A DNA stretch of 64,000 bases from Lewinellaceae bacterium (GTDB lineage Bacteria > Bacteroidota > Bacteroidia > Chitinophagales > Saprospiraceae), in assembly GCA_020636215.1 (NCBI GenBank), contig JACJYG010000004.1, forward strand, positions 186,001 to 250,000, read 5' to 3'. Below are positions 28,008-36,987 of the stretch, in pieces. A program made the translations under genes and the position numbers. How positions within the stretch are numbered: position 1 is the first letter of the stretch; every line of letters starts with the position of its first letter. The notes below the pieces were generated by a model. It searched no databases and was not told where the DNA came from. It saw nothing but the letters and a program-made list of their open reading frames with translations.

Positions 28008-29305
28008 TTACTAAGAGCAGACAACCAATCCCTCAATGCTTGATTGAATTTATCGGGCTCTTCCAATTGAGGCGTATGGCCGCTTTTCTCGAAATATTTA
28101 ATTGTAAAATCCGGGATGCTTTCATAAGCAGGCTCCCAAAGGGTATAAGGTATGACGTAATCGTATTTACCAAGGCCGACAAAAACCGGAACAGGTATAG
28201 TAACGGCGGGTTGAAACATGTTGTAGTTTAGAAAAACCTTGGAAAATAAATGCTGCGTAACTTCCGAATGCACCGTCATTCCGTCCCAAAGCCAGCCCGC
28301 GTCATAAGTAGGATTGTACCAATATTGGGGCGACATATTGTTGTAACGCGCCGAAGCCTCCTCTTGTCCAGTCAGGCGGTCCAGTTCCTTCACCTTTCCC
28401 CAGTTTTGCTCCTGCAAGGCTTTGCGCTCGCTTGAAGCGGTCTGCCAAAGGGCTGCTGCTTTCTTTTCATAAGTAGCATTTCCCCATTCTGCAGGCGATC
28501 CGATGAGAACCAGCCCCCTTACTTGATCCGGATGTTCCTTCACATATTCCATCGCAATCGTCCCATGTATGCTATGGCCCATTAGAATTGGGTTTTCCAG
28601 TCCCAGCTTGGCTCTGATCTCCTCTACATCCTGAACGATAGAGGCTATATTGACCGAGTCCAGGTTTTCCGGCTTGTAATCTTCAGCGAACCATTTCAAA
28701 TCCACAAAATACATTTTCAGGTTTTTCCGCAGATCCGCGGAGAAGGTTTTGGGGTAATAAATGGAGGAGCCGATAACCAGGCAGGGCGTTCCTTCCCCTT
28801 CTACGACATATTTTAACTTGCTTCCGTCTACCTCTATGTACCCTTGATCCGGCTGATCTATTTTTTGCCTTCTAGCTGCTAAGATTTCAAAATGGCTATT
28901 ATCCGAAGCAGTCCGAACAACCAGGGATGGAGGAAAGGGGCCCAAGTTTTGATATTGCTGCTTCATTTCCTCCAATAAACGCTTGCCCAAATCCCTGTTT
29001 TCAGGGTAAAGGTTCCTGGTTTCTCCCGGATCGGTTCTCAGGTCAAACAGTAAAGTGTCATGAGCGGCAACAGCTTGTTTCCATGGACTACCTGCGTAGC
29101 CTTCAAATCCTTCAAACGTATAGTTTTTGCCTTCCCGTAAATGGCCCGCCGATCCGCCAAGCGCTTCCATCACCAGCCAGGGGCCATTATCGCTTGAAAA
29201 AATGTAAACAATGTTCGGAAGCTTTTTTGGAGTTATATTTTGTGCATTTACTTGACTGTTCAAACCGATTACTATAAAATAGAATAAGCAATCTATCACT
29301 TTCAT
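28004..29305 (-). CDS. Chimera: collapsed sulfatase fused to an alpha/beta hydrolase
   Basis: 433 residues. After a signal peptide (1-21), residues 30-36 LPNIVYIF match the first strand of sulfatases. The sequence then jumps to SSDNGPWLVMEALGGSAGHL (37-56), normally about 250 residues later, and again to LLFDLRTDPGETRNLYPENR (85-104), a C-terminal sulfatase block. The CxPSR catalytic site is absent. From about 155 a complete alpha/beta hydrolase follows (GHSIHG, Ser245; GLGKYDYVIP; SGHTPQLEEP for the His). The sulfatase part cannot be catalytic and may serve only for export. Coupled to the deacetylase gene downstream. Confidence 0.75.
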   Translation of the reverse strand: MKVIDCLFYFIVIGLNSQVNAQNITPKKLPNIVYIFSSDNGPWLVMEALGGSAGHLREGKNYTFEGFEGYAGSPWKQAVAAHDTLLFDLRTDPGETRNLYPENRDLGKRLLEEMKQQYQNLGPFPPSLVVRTASDNSHFEILAARRQKIDQPDQGYIEVDGSKLKYVVEGEGTPCLVIGSSIYYPKTFSADLRKNLKMYFVDLKWFAEDYKPENLDSVNIASIVQDVEEIRAKLGLENPILMGHSIHGTIAMEYVKEHPDQVRGLVLIGSPAEWGNATYEKKAAALWQTASSERKALQEQNWGKVKELDRLTGQEEASARYNNMSPQYWYNPTYDAGWLWDGMTVHSEVTQHLFSKVFLNYNMFQPAVTIPVPVFVGLGKYDYVIPYTLWEPAYESIPDFTIKYFEKSGHTPQLEEPDKFNQALRDWLSALSK

Positions 29306-29493
29306 GTTGTTCGTTTTTTTAGTTACGCCTGATTAATCCCTACCCCAACACCGGCTAAGCCCCCCCTGATGCGTATTATGGAACAGGCCAGCTGGCTCTG
29401 CCCCAGCATTTCGAAGAGGATTGCGTTGGACATGATCTTATTCATTGAAGATGTCATTCAAAAAATGCCGACTGATAACTGACTGACTGAAAC

Positions 29494-31335
29494 CTACCGC
29501 CTTCCCCCACCCGCCAACTCCATCGCCGGCAGCATCGGAGCGTTCTTTTCCTGGTAAGGCTCCATGTCTTTGAGGATGGTATCCAGCAGGTGGATGGCCG
29601 GCAGGATGTAGTCGCCCTTGTTCAGCATCACGCATTCGGCGCGCTGGGCCATGGCCGCATCGGTAATCTCGGCGCGGGAAGGGATACCACGCTTGGCCAT
29701 ATTTTCCAGCACCTGGGTAGCCCAAATGTCGGGAATGTGCGCCGATTGGCAAAGGGAGAGGATCTCTTCCTGCACCCGCCCGATGTTATCCCAGCCGCAC
29801 TCAATGGCCAGGTCGCCCCGGGCGATCATGACGCCGACCGGGTGCACTCGCATGCCTTCGAGGAGGATTTCGAGCAGGTTGTTGAAGCCACTCTGGGTTT
29901 CCACTTTCAGAATGATCCCCAGCCGGTCGGTGGCCTCCAGCCGCTCCAGTTCCTCAATGAGGTCACGAACGTCTTCTGCACTGTTCACAAACGACATGTT
30001 GACCACATCGGCATAAGCGGCTACGAACTGCAGGTCCTTCCGGTCTTTCGCCGTCAGGCCGCGTATGGTGAGCTTGCTGGCGGGTAAGTTAATGCCTTTG
30101 TCGGCCCGCAATCGGGCGCCGCCCTGTTTGGTATGACGGATCTTGACCACCACCTCATCCGGCCGGACTTCCCATATCTTGCCCTCGATCATGCCGTCGT
30201 CAAACAGGATGGGGTCGCCAGGCTGCACTTGTTCGAAGACTTCCTCGGAAGTACAGGAAATGTGCGCTTCTTTGAGCAGTTTACCTTTTTTGTCGTATTG
30301 GGCGGGTTCTCCCAGCACTGTGGCTTTTTGCAGGATCAACAGGTCGTCCTTTTTCAATTGGATCGTTCCTTCTACCGGAGGCAGATTTCCTACCTCGATG
30401 GGGGTGGATTTTCTTTCGCGGTCGGTATACAACAGCATGCCTGATTCCAGGATGGCAGTGCGATACACTTCCGCCCGGCACCCCTCTTCTCCCACTTCCG
30501 TAATGATAAATTCCCGGCGCTTGAAGCGAGCGTCATTAAAATAGAGCTTATCGCCGGCCTGCAGCTTTTTGAGATCAGAGCCATTGACCGGCACGTGCAG
30601 CAGTTCCAAACCGGGATGGGGATGTGGCCCGATCCAAACCTCCACCGGTTGCACCACCCGGCCGCGGATATCCTTTTCGGGCCGGTACTTCTGCACCTCA
30701 GGGCCAGGCTTTATCTGCCCGGTCCGTATCTTTGGGCCCCCCAGGTCCATCGAGATCCGGCATTTGCGCTTCAGCTTGTCGGAGGCTTTCCGGAGGTGGT
30801 CCACCATTTTTTTCCATTGCTCGGGGCCGTCGTGGGCGCAGTTAATTCGGGCGCAGTTCATGCCCGCCGCCACCAGGCCGCGAACCATTTTATAGTCTTC
30901 GGCTGCTTCGCTGGGCAGGGTCACCATAATTCGGGTGCGGCGGCCCTTGGAGCGGTAGCCCAGCAAGGCCTTCGCATTCGAACGGATCAGGCGGTTGCCT
31001 TCCGGAATAGACAAAAAGCCTTCGTGGCGGATATGAAGGGGCTCGTTATTTAAAGAGGCCTGAAGGATGGCCTTCGTGATACAAAGGTTGGCCATGGTAT
31101 GGCTTTCCGCCTTTGCCAGGCGCGAGATGCCCATATATCCCAGCTTGATCTGCAGGTCGCGGATGTCATTGCTCCGCAGCGCCCGGTAGTGCACCAGGTT
31201 GCGTGCCGATTCCCGGAACCGGGGGTGCACTCGGTCCAGCTTGTCCCGATATTGCGCTTCCAGCGCCAGGGCTTGCGCGATGATGTCTTCCACTTGTTGG
31301 AGCATCTCCGCTACGTTTTCTTTTCTCCAGGGCAT
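29494..31335 (-). CDS. Pyruvate kinase-like protein with N-terminal extension, no C-terminal domain
   Basis: 613 residues. About 130 helical residues precede the first PK motif (RTRIMVTLPSEAAEDYKMVR; GMNCARINCAHDG). Further PK blocks are ISMDLGGPKIRTG, ADVVNMSFV, ILKVETQSGFNN (catalytic Lys), GVMIARGDLAIE and WATQVLENM-KRGIPSRAEITDA. The usual MLSGETA is MLNKGDYI, and the allosteric C-terminal domain is absent. The B domain appears enlarged (about 210-390). It likely converts PEP and ADP to pyruvate and ATP but may have altered regulation or substrate. Confidence 0.8.
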   Translation of the reverse strand: MPWRKENVAEMLQQVEDIIAQALALEAQYRDKLDRVHPRFRESARNLVHYRALRSNDIRDLQIKLGYMGISRLAKAESHTMANLCITKAILQASLNNEPLHIRHEGFLSIPEGNRLIRSNAKALLGYRSKGRRTRIMVTLPSEAAEDYKMVRGLVAAGMNCARINCAHDGPEQWKKMVDHLRKASDKLKRKCRISMDLGGPKIRTGQIKPGPEVQKYRPEKDIRGRVVQPVEVWIGPHPHPGLELLHVPVNGSDLKKLQAGDKLYFNDARFKRREFIITEVGEEGCRAEVYRTAILESGMLLYTDRERKSTPIEVGNLPPVEGTIQLKKDDLLILQKATVLGEPAQYDKKGKLLKEAHISCTSEEVFEQVQPGDPILFDDGMIEGKIWEVRPDEVVVKIRHTKQGGARLRADKGINLPASKLTIRGLTAKDRKDLQFVAAYADVVNMSFVNSAEDVRDLIEELERLEATDRLGIILKVETQSGFNNLLEILLEGMRVHPVGVMIARGDLAIECGWDNIGRVQEEILSLCQSAHIPDIWATQVLENMAKRGIPSRAEITDAAMAQRAECVMLNKGDYILPAIHLLDTILKDMEPYQEKNAPMLPAMELAGGGRR

Positions 31336-31435
31336 GATTATATGGTTAGGCCCGGGACTGAAGCCCAGGGTTAGATATCCGGGTGTAATAATAAGAAGGC
31401 CCGGCCAAAAATGTAATGAGAAATATCATTTAGCC

Positions 31436-32026
31436 TCATTTTGGAGGAGCCGCTCCCAGTTCTGTCAATCTTTCTCTGGCCCATTCCACGGTTTGGTCGA
31501 ACCAATCGTCCAGCCTGGGATTACCGCCCCGAATACGCCCCACCACTTGTATCGCATTCTCCAGATAGGCTTCTTTTTTTTCAAGCGGCCAATTGAGCGG
31601 ATAGGTGAGAATATCGCGGATATTAGTCGCCTTGTCCACCAGGCGGATCTTACGGGCTTTTTCGGTCAGTAAGTGTGCTTTTTCCACTTGCAGCCATTTG
31701 CGTTCCATATAAGGCAGGTTCATATCGTCGGTCAGCTCCAGGACAATATCGGCCGCCTCCCTGCCAAAGCGGCCGGCCAATATTTCGTGGGTGGCATCCG
31801 TATCTTCCAGCACATCGTGCAGGATGGCCGCCAACAGCAAGGCCTCATCCCGCTCTTCCCCGATCCGGATGAGCGCTTCGGCTACTTTAAGAAGATGGTT
31901 CATGTAGGGCAACTTGTCATACCCCGCCCTGCGCTGAAACTGGTGTTTTTGTGCAGCGAAGACGGCGGCATCCATCACTTTGGCAAGAAGGTCTGCGGGC
32001 ATGATTTCAGGTTTCCGTTTATGCAT
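31436..32026 (-). CDS. HD-domain phosphohydrolase (RelA/SpoT hydrolase-like)
   Basis: 196 residues from MHKRKPEIMPADLLAKVMDA; the 59 extra residues from 32203 look unlike protein of this family. The HD site is H44 (YMNHLLKVAEAL), H70-D71 (AILHDVLEDTD), and a later Asp (RKIRLVDKATNIRD). The HDVLEDT sequence is the pattern of small (p)ppGpp hydrolases (MESH1-type), with Mn2+ at the site. Substrate not proven. Confidence 0.8.
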   Translation of the reverse strand: MHKRKPEIMPADLLAKVMDAAVFAAQKHQFQRRAGYDKLPYMNHLLKVAEALIRIGEERDEALLLAAILHDVLEDTDATHEILAGRFGREAADIVLELTDDMNLPYMERKWLQVEKAHLLTEKARKIRLVDKATNIRDILTYPLNWPLEKKEAYLENAIQVVGRIRGGNPRLDDWFDQTVEWARERLTELGAAPPK

Positions 32027-32454
32027 CGTTAAGCCGCTGCCAGGGGACAAGAGCAAAATAGCAGCCGCTGGCCCCCTTCCTCGAAGTAAGCAAATGTAAA
32101 GAAAAAGTCTCAGCTTGATGAGCAGATTCCGGCGGTGGGTTTCTACCATTTCCCAATTCGCTCCAAAATCCACTACATCAAAAGAATACGAAACATGAGT
32201 CATGCGAATCAGGAGCTAAATGCCTAAGCAACGGCCCGGAGGGCCATTATCTTTGTAGAAAACGGCAAAATACAATTATTCGCGGCCCAGCGGGGCCGCT
32301 ATCTTCAGGGCAATGCCCTCGAAGGCCGGGATTAGATGCCGGCGCCTATTCTACAATGATATTCGAGGCTGTCTCATGAGAAGGGGTTCAGACAGAAAAA
32401 CGCCTACAAAATTTTGCTTCAGGAGCATTTTACGCCGCATGCTGAATAGTTACA
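32027..32454. other. Intergenic region, no supported gene
   Basis: Holds a TATCTTTG box at about 32248 on the + strand with no + gene behind it, and short GC-rich palindromes (gcggcccagcggggccgc). I see no coding sequence. Confidence 0.4.
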
Positions 32455-35115
32455 TTATTCGTTTAATTTAATAAGCCTGAGGTAATCCAGCATCGCCGCA
32501 TTCACATCCACATTCATATTATTATCCCAATCGTCAAAGGATATCCTTATCGTGTTTCTGCCCGCCCGGAGTTGGACTTTGTGACTATTGGAGAAACCCC
32601 AATCTGACCACTCGTCTTTTCCACGCTGGGGCAATACCAATACTCCATAGTATTTATCGTTGGCCGTCAAACTGCGAATAGCACATTTGTTATCGGTATT
32701 CCATGGCCCGTTGCCGTTGGAGTAATGGACATCTAAGGAATAAAAGCCTGATTTTTCCACCGAAACGGTGCATTCAATGAGCCTGTTTTTTGTGGTAGAA
32801 ATTTCCACGAAGCCATTTCCGGAATAATTGGAATAAGGCAGGCCCGAAGCTTCGGCAAATTGCTCCAGTTCAATGATCCGGACTGCGGCATCGGGATATA
32901 TCAGGATTGGCTCGCTGGTGAAGGACTCATAGCCCCTGTCATCAAGAGCACTCACTTTGTACTCCGCTACTTCGCCGGCAACTATCGCCACTTCCGTAGC
33001 CAAGGTTTGATCTAACTGTTCGCCATTTTTATAGACCCGGTAACCGACTGCCCCCGCCACAGGCTCCCACTTCAGATTATTTCCTTGCCGGATCAACTGC
33101 GGGTTCGGCAGCGAAAAGTGGTTGTCTACAAGATGGATCCCACTTTGATCGAAAGCCTCATTGTTCATTACAATACGAACACTGTGCTTGCCCGAAACAC
33201 CGGCGCTCAAAAAGGCATCTTTCAAAGGCTCTCCATCCATAGTGATCGACTTGATTTGGTTGCCAAAACCTTCAACCTCAATATCGAGCAAGGCATTCCG
33301 ATACCGGAAATTCGTAAGGGACTTTTTTCCCGGATAGGAACTGGGAATCACCGGGCTAAACCTAATCCCGTTGGTTTCGAAGGACATTCCCATAAACACG
33401 CGGTGCACCATCGCCAGATTGCCGGCCATACTCCACAACATACGGTTGGAATTGATTTCCGTACCTTGAAAATCACCGGTGCCGGCGACAAAGTTCTCAT
33501 AATTGGTCAGGAAAAGCCCTCCGGCACGGTAGATTGCAGCCAAGCCGTGGTTCAACACCTTCTCATTTCCTGCTTTGGCAGCTGCCAGATTCCAGTAAGC
33601 CTGTACGAAGGGCCAGATGCCATCATTGTGGTAGGGCGGAATGCCAGGGATCTGGGGGTAGATGCAGGTGACGCCAAAATCCGTAACCGGCGACTTTTCA
33701 ATGATGGATTGGGCCTGGCCGGTGTCCGCCACATCGAAGAGAATGGCCAGGGCCTCACCCAGGGCTTCGAAGCGGGGAGAAAGGTTCAGGTTCTGCCGGC
33801 CGTAGAGATACTGGCCGTAGTACCCTTTTTCACCCATCCATAAATAATCGTTGATGCCTTTTTTGATCGCCTCTGCCCGGAGAGTGTATTCTTCGGAAGG
33901 TTGGCCCAATATCTTGGCCATTTCAGCCAGGATGAGGTGCGCCTGGTAATGCACGACATTGGTTCCAAGATTTTCGGAAACGTAGATATCCATGTTGGAC
34001 ATCCACTTCGGGTATGTCTGCTCCCGCCAATCCAGGAAGGAGGACTCGCCCCGGTACATACCGGTTTGGGGAGAGCTCAATACTTTGTAATCATCTTCCA
34101 GGGTATTTTTAATGATGGTGTAGGCGCTCTGTAACCAATCCATGTCTCCGGTGACTTTAAATATCTCCCATGCCGCCAGCGCCCAGGTCGTCCGGTCTGA
34201 TGATACCGGCCAGGCTCCGCCGGAACCGGTATCCTGAATGATCCGGCCCCGTTTGACCTTTTTCATCAGGCTGATCTTCGCCACTCCCGGCTCGTGATAA
34301 GCAAAAGCCAGGAAGATGCTGTAACTGATGTCCCGCGTCCAGACACCACCCCATTTGGCGCCCGTCCGGAAGGTGCTATCCGCCTCTATGTTTAAAATGG
34401 CCTCTTCCAGAGAGAGGTTGAACAGCGCATCCACAATAGGCTGATCCGAACGGTATTGGGGGCGGCCGGAAACATCCGCCGTGAGCGTCCACTCCTTATC
34501 CTGATAATCCTCCGGATTGTAGGGGTTCAATTTAAGGGTCAGCTCGTAAATATTATTCTTATCAGGGCCTTCCAACTTGAGCCCCCTGCTGTCCAGATTC
34601 ACAAAATCCCAGGTGAGCGGTTCGGAGCCTCCGGCGATATAAAAGCCTTTGAAATCCGCTTTGGCAACCCGGCTTCCATCGTAAGCTTCGTAATAGCCTT
34701 TTTCTTCAAACTGCTTCAGAACGGAAGACATATCGACCCGGAAGGTGTATTCATAATTGACCGGTAAAAAGGTTTCCGGGACATCAGGCGCGCCCTCCGG
34801 CAGTTCGCCAAACTGAATAACGGGCGACTCGTGCTCCTCTCCAATGACGATCCAGTGGTCCTTTCCCGGAGGCAGCTCATTGTCCTTTTCGTTGAGGCTG
34901 AACTTAAAAGTGATCAACCGGGAATAGTGTTCACTGGCCGGGCTCTTGTAATTGGAGGCCAAGTGTGTGGGCGAGTGGACGACCGCCTCATTATCTCCCT
35001 GTACGACTTTATCCGGATACAGTGTAAAAGCATCAGACTGATAAATCGGCCCTTCTTTTTTGGGTTGGCAGGCGGTAAATGCGGCCAGGAGAATGAGAAT
35101 GGTGAAATATTTCAT
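32455..35115 (-). CDS. Secreted six-hairpin glycosidase-type lipoprotein with C-terminal sugar-binding domain
   Basis: 886 residues with lipobox AFTAC (Cys16). About 20-220 is a beta-rich N-terminal part. About 225-640 is an alpha/alpha six-hairpin barrel (WGGVWTRDISYSIFLAFAYH; SSDRTTWALAAWEIFKVTGD; YPQIPGIPPYHNDGIWPFVQ), as in GH15/GH63/GH65-like enzymes; the acidic residues in those blocks are candidate catalytic ones. About 660-750 is an FN3-like domain and about 755-886 a CBM6/35-like domain (FAEASGLPYSNYSGNGFVEI). It probably acts on alpha-linked oligosaccharides at the cell surface. Confidence 0.7.
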   Translation of the reverse strand: MKYFTILILLAAFTACQPKKEGPIYQSDAFTLYPDKVVQGDNEAVVHSPTHLASNYKSPASEHYSRLITFKFSLNEKDNELPPGKDHWIVIGEEHESPVIQFGELPEGAPDVPETFLPVNYEYTFRVDMSSVLKQFEEKGYYEAYDGSRVAKADFKGFYIAGGSEPLTWDFVNLDSRGLKLEGPDKNNIYELTLKLNPYNPEDYQDKEWTLTADVSGRPQYRSDQPIVDALFNLSLEEAILNIEADSTFRTGAKWGGVWTRDISYSIFLAFAYHEPGVAKISLMKKVKRGRIIQDTGSGGAWPVSSDRTTWALAAWEIFKVTGDMDWLQSAYTIIKNTLEDDYKVLSSPQTGMYRGESSFLDWREQTYPKWMSNMDIYVSENLGTNVVHYQAHLILAEMAKILGQPSEEYTLRAEAIKKGINDYLWMGEKGYYGQYLYGRQNLNLSPRFEALGEALAILFDVADTGQAQSIIEKSPVTDFGVTCIYPQIPGIPPYHNDGIWPFVQAYWNLAAAKAGNEKVLNHGLAAIYRAGGLFLTNYENFVAGTGDFQGTEINSNRMLWSMAGNLAMVHRVFMGMSFETNGIRFSPVIPSSYPGKKSLTNFRYRNALLDIEVEGFGNQIKSITMDGEPLKDAFLSAGVSGKHSVRIVMNNEAFDQSGIHLVDNHFSLPNPQLIRQGNNLKWEPVAGAVGYRVYKNGEQLDQTLATEVAIVAGEVAEYKVSALDDRGYESFTSEPILIYPDAAVRIIELEQFAEASGLPYSNYSGNGFVEISTTKNRLIECTVSVEKSGFYSLDVHYSNGNGPWNTDNKCAIRSLTANDKYYGVLVLPQRGKDEWSDWGFSNSHKVQLRAGRNTIRISFDDWDNNMNVDVNAAMLDYLRLIKLNE

Positions 35116-35320
35116 ATTTCGATTGGCTTTATTGGTGGAAATATAGCCATAAAAGTGTTTTATTTTATTGGCTTTTCAATTCTCTGGTATTCGAACTGTT
35201 ACGCACAAAACAGCAGGAAATACCCGGTTCACGTACAGACTCCGAAAACTTTAACACTTTAAAGTTCAGTTAATATAAAAAATACCTCATTTATGGTATG
35301 CACTAGAGAGTTCGAAGTCA

Positions 35321-35328
35321 TATCTTTG
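35321..35328 (+). promoter_or_regulatory. Predicted -7 box TATCTTTG with long leader
   Basis: Exact TAnnTTTG match about 277 nt before the start of the 35606 gene. The leader contains a short ORF (35414-35521). Confidence 0.4.
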
Positions 35329-35413
35329 TTGCGAGTGGAAAAAACCGATTAGTATGCCCACGGGCAAAATCCACCAAAAACAAATTATTTAATCCCTTAA
35401 ACTGACAAATCCC

Positions 35414-35521
35414 ATGACTAACCAGGCAACTCCTGCTGTTCTTCGGCATTCCTGTATAGTGCATTGTATTCCATCCTTTCTTCTCCAGTCCATTTTTTTT
35501 AGTTCTGTCGGTGGCCGCTAG
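35414..35521 (+). CDS. Possible 35-residue leader ORF
   Basis: ATG at 35414 to TAG at 35519-35521, lying between the predicted promoter and the secreted protein gene. The peptide (MTNQATPAVLRHSC...) has no recognised feature. It may be chance. Confidence 0.2.
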   Translation: MTNQATPAVLRHSCIVHCIPSFLLQSIFFSSVGGR

Positions 35522-35605
35522 ACGCCCTGCTCGTCATATGTCTGGCATTTAGCCCGGCAAGCCGGCACAGCTGTTCATCATCTGGGGTTCATACAATATA
35601 ATACA

Positions 35606-36832
35606 ATGCAGCACAAAATCTTTACACGCTTAACAATCACTTGCTTTTTCCTGCTTGTCTGCCTGACAGGAGGTTTTAGTATGGCCCAGCCTGTTCCGGC
35701 CCCTGATAGCGTTAAGGATTGCACTTTAAAACTCGACGGCATCCACCAGGCGGTAAGCTGCCTGGAAACCCTGACGCCCATCCCGCCTGTGGCGGTTGCC
35801 TCTTGTGGCGCAGCGGTAACACTCTCCTACGAAGATCAATATTATAACCTCGGTTGCTCTGTTTCCGGTTTTCAAGGATATTTCGCACTGTCCCATTGGG
35901 CAGTGTCCAAGATAAAAGGTGACGGTGGGGTAGATGTCACCGGAGCTCCCAATTCGATATTAGTTGAAGGGGCTAATAACGCTTCAGTTTTGGTTACGCC
36001 CGAAAGCGAGGCGTCCTTTCGGATCGCCATTCCCGCCTACGGGTTTGTATCCTTTGACTGGAGTTACATTGGGGGCTCCAATCTTTTAGATCAAGCTTTC
36101 TGGATCGATATCAACGGTGAGCGCACCGATGAACTGCATGCCAACAATACAGCTGGCAACTTTTTCTTCGGCCCGCTGGAAGCCGGCGATATTCTGGCGC
36201 TCAACGCAGCTTCCAGCGTGGAAGGTTTCAAAGTCGAATTAGCCAACTTCGAGTTCCATAGCAACGCGATGGGCGTTATCGAGCGGAGGTGGGAAGCCAC
36301 CGATGAAGCTGGCCATCAGGGCTCTTTTACCCAATGGGTGAGCATTAATAAACCTGAGCTCAGCCAGGTTACTTTCCCCGCCAATTTTGATGGGTTTGAA
36401 TATCCGGTTTTGGGCCGTTCCGACTCCATCGACCCGGAATGGACTGGTTTTCCCGTCATCGATGGAGACGGTTTGCTCTCTACCTCAGAGGATCAATTCC
36501 CGCTGATTGGAAGCAATACTCCTTTCGATCTGACTTGGAAAGATGAATCCATTTTTGACAACGGCCAGTGTATTACCTTCCGGGAATGGACGGTGACCGA
36601 CCGCTGTGGCAACAACGTTTTGCAGCATACTCAGATCATCAAATTCCAGGGTGGATGCCCGGACGCTGCAGAGCCGCTGCCCTTTGGCCAACAAAACATG
36701 CCTGGCGCCCCCTCAAATCCAGGGCCTATTGACTTGGGCCCGGCAGTCAGTAGCACTCAAATCACTCCGGTAACGATGGAAAGTGTTCGACCCAAGGGCC
36801 TGCCGGAAAACTGGTACCGCCCGGGAGATTGA
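35606..36832 (+). CDS. Secreted beta-sandwich protein of unknown function
   Basis: 408 residues with a signal peptide (1-27, FLLVCLTGGFSMAQ). Segments such as FVSFDWSYIGGSN, FFFGPLEAGDILALNAAS and RRWEATDEAGHQGSFTQWVS recall the HYR/gliding-motility-associated repeat proteins of Bacteroidota, with two Cys pairs. No T9SS sorting domain is visible at the C-terminus. Followed by a good terminator. Confidence 0.65.
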   Translation: MQHKIFTRLTITCFFLLVCLTGGFSMAQPVPAPDSVKDCTLKLDGIHQAVSCLETLTPIPPVAVASCGAAVTLSYEDQYYNLGCSVSGFQGYFALSHWAVSKIKGDGGVDVTGAPNSILVEGANNASVLVTPESEASFRIAIPAYGFVSFDWSYIGGSNLLDQAFWIDINGERTDELHANNTAGNFFFGPLEAGDILALNAASSVEGFKVELANFEFHSNAMGVIERRWEATDEAGHQGSFTQWVSINKPELSQVTFPANFDGFEYPVLGRSDSIDPEWTGFPVIDGDGLLSTSEDQFPLIGSNTPFDLTWKDESIFDNGQCITFREWTVTDRCGNNVLQHTQIIKFQGGCPDAAEPLPFGQQNMPGAPSNPGPIDLGPAVSSTQITPVTMESVRPKGLPENWYRPGD

Positions 36833-36908
36833 CTCCAAAAGATAATATCGTGTATTCGACATAAAGAGTTTTAGTAGGTTTGTAAAGGGTTTCTCATACA
36901 GGACTATC

Positions 36909-36940
36909 GGCAGAGGGCCACGGCTCTCTGCCTTTTTTTT
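36909..36940 (+). terminator. Rho-independent terminator of the 35606 gene
   Basis: ggcagagggcc/ggctctctgcc stem with one mismatch, then eight Ts (36933-36940). Confidence 0.8.
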
Positions 36941-36987
36941 GGGCCTGTGTCAAAAATGCTGTAATTTCCCTCTCTAATCCTTATTTT

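Noticed and set aside
27182..29440. Intact sulfatase gene
   Set aside because: Only fragments remain and the CxPSR site is absent; annotated as a chimera instead.
32240..32260. TATCTTTG box at about 32248 as the start of a second small RNA
   Set aside because: No hairpin with a T-run follows within 200 nt on the + strand.
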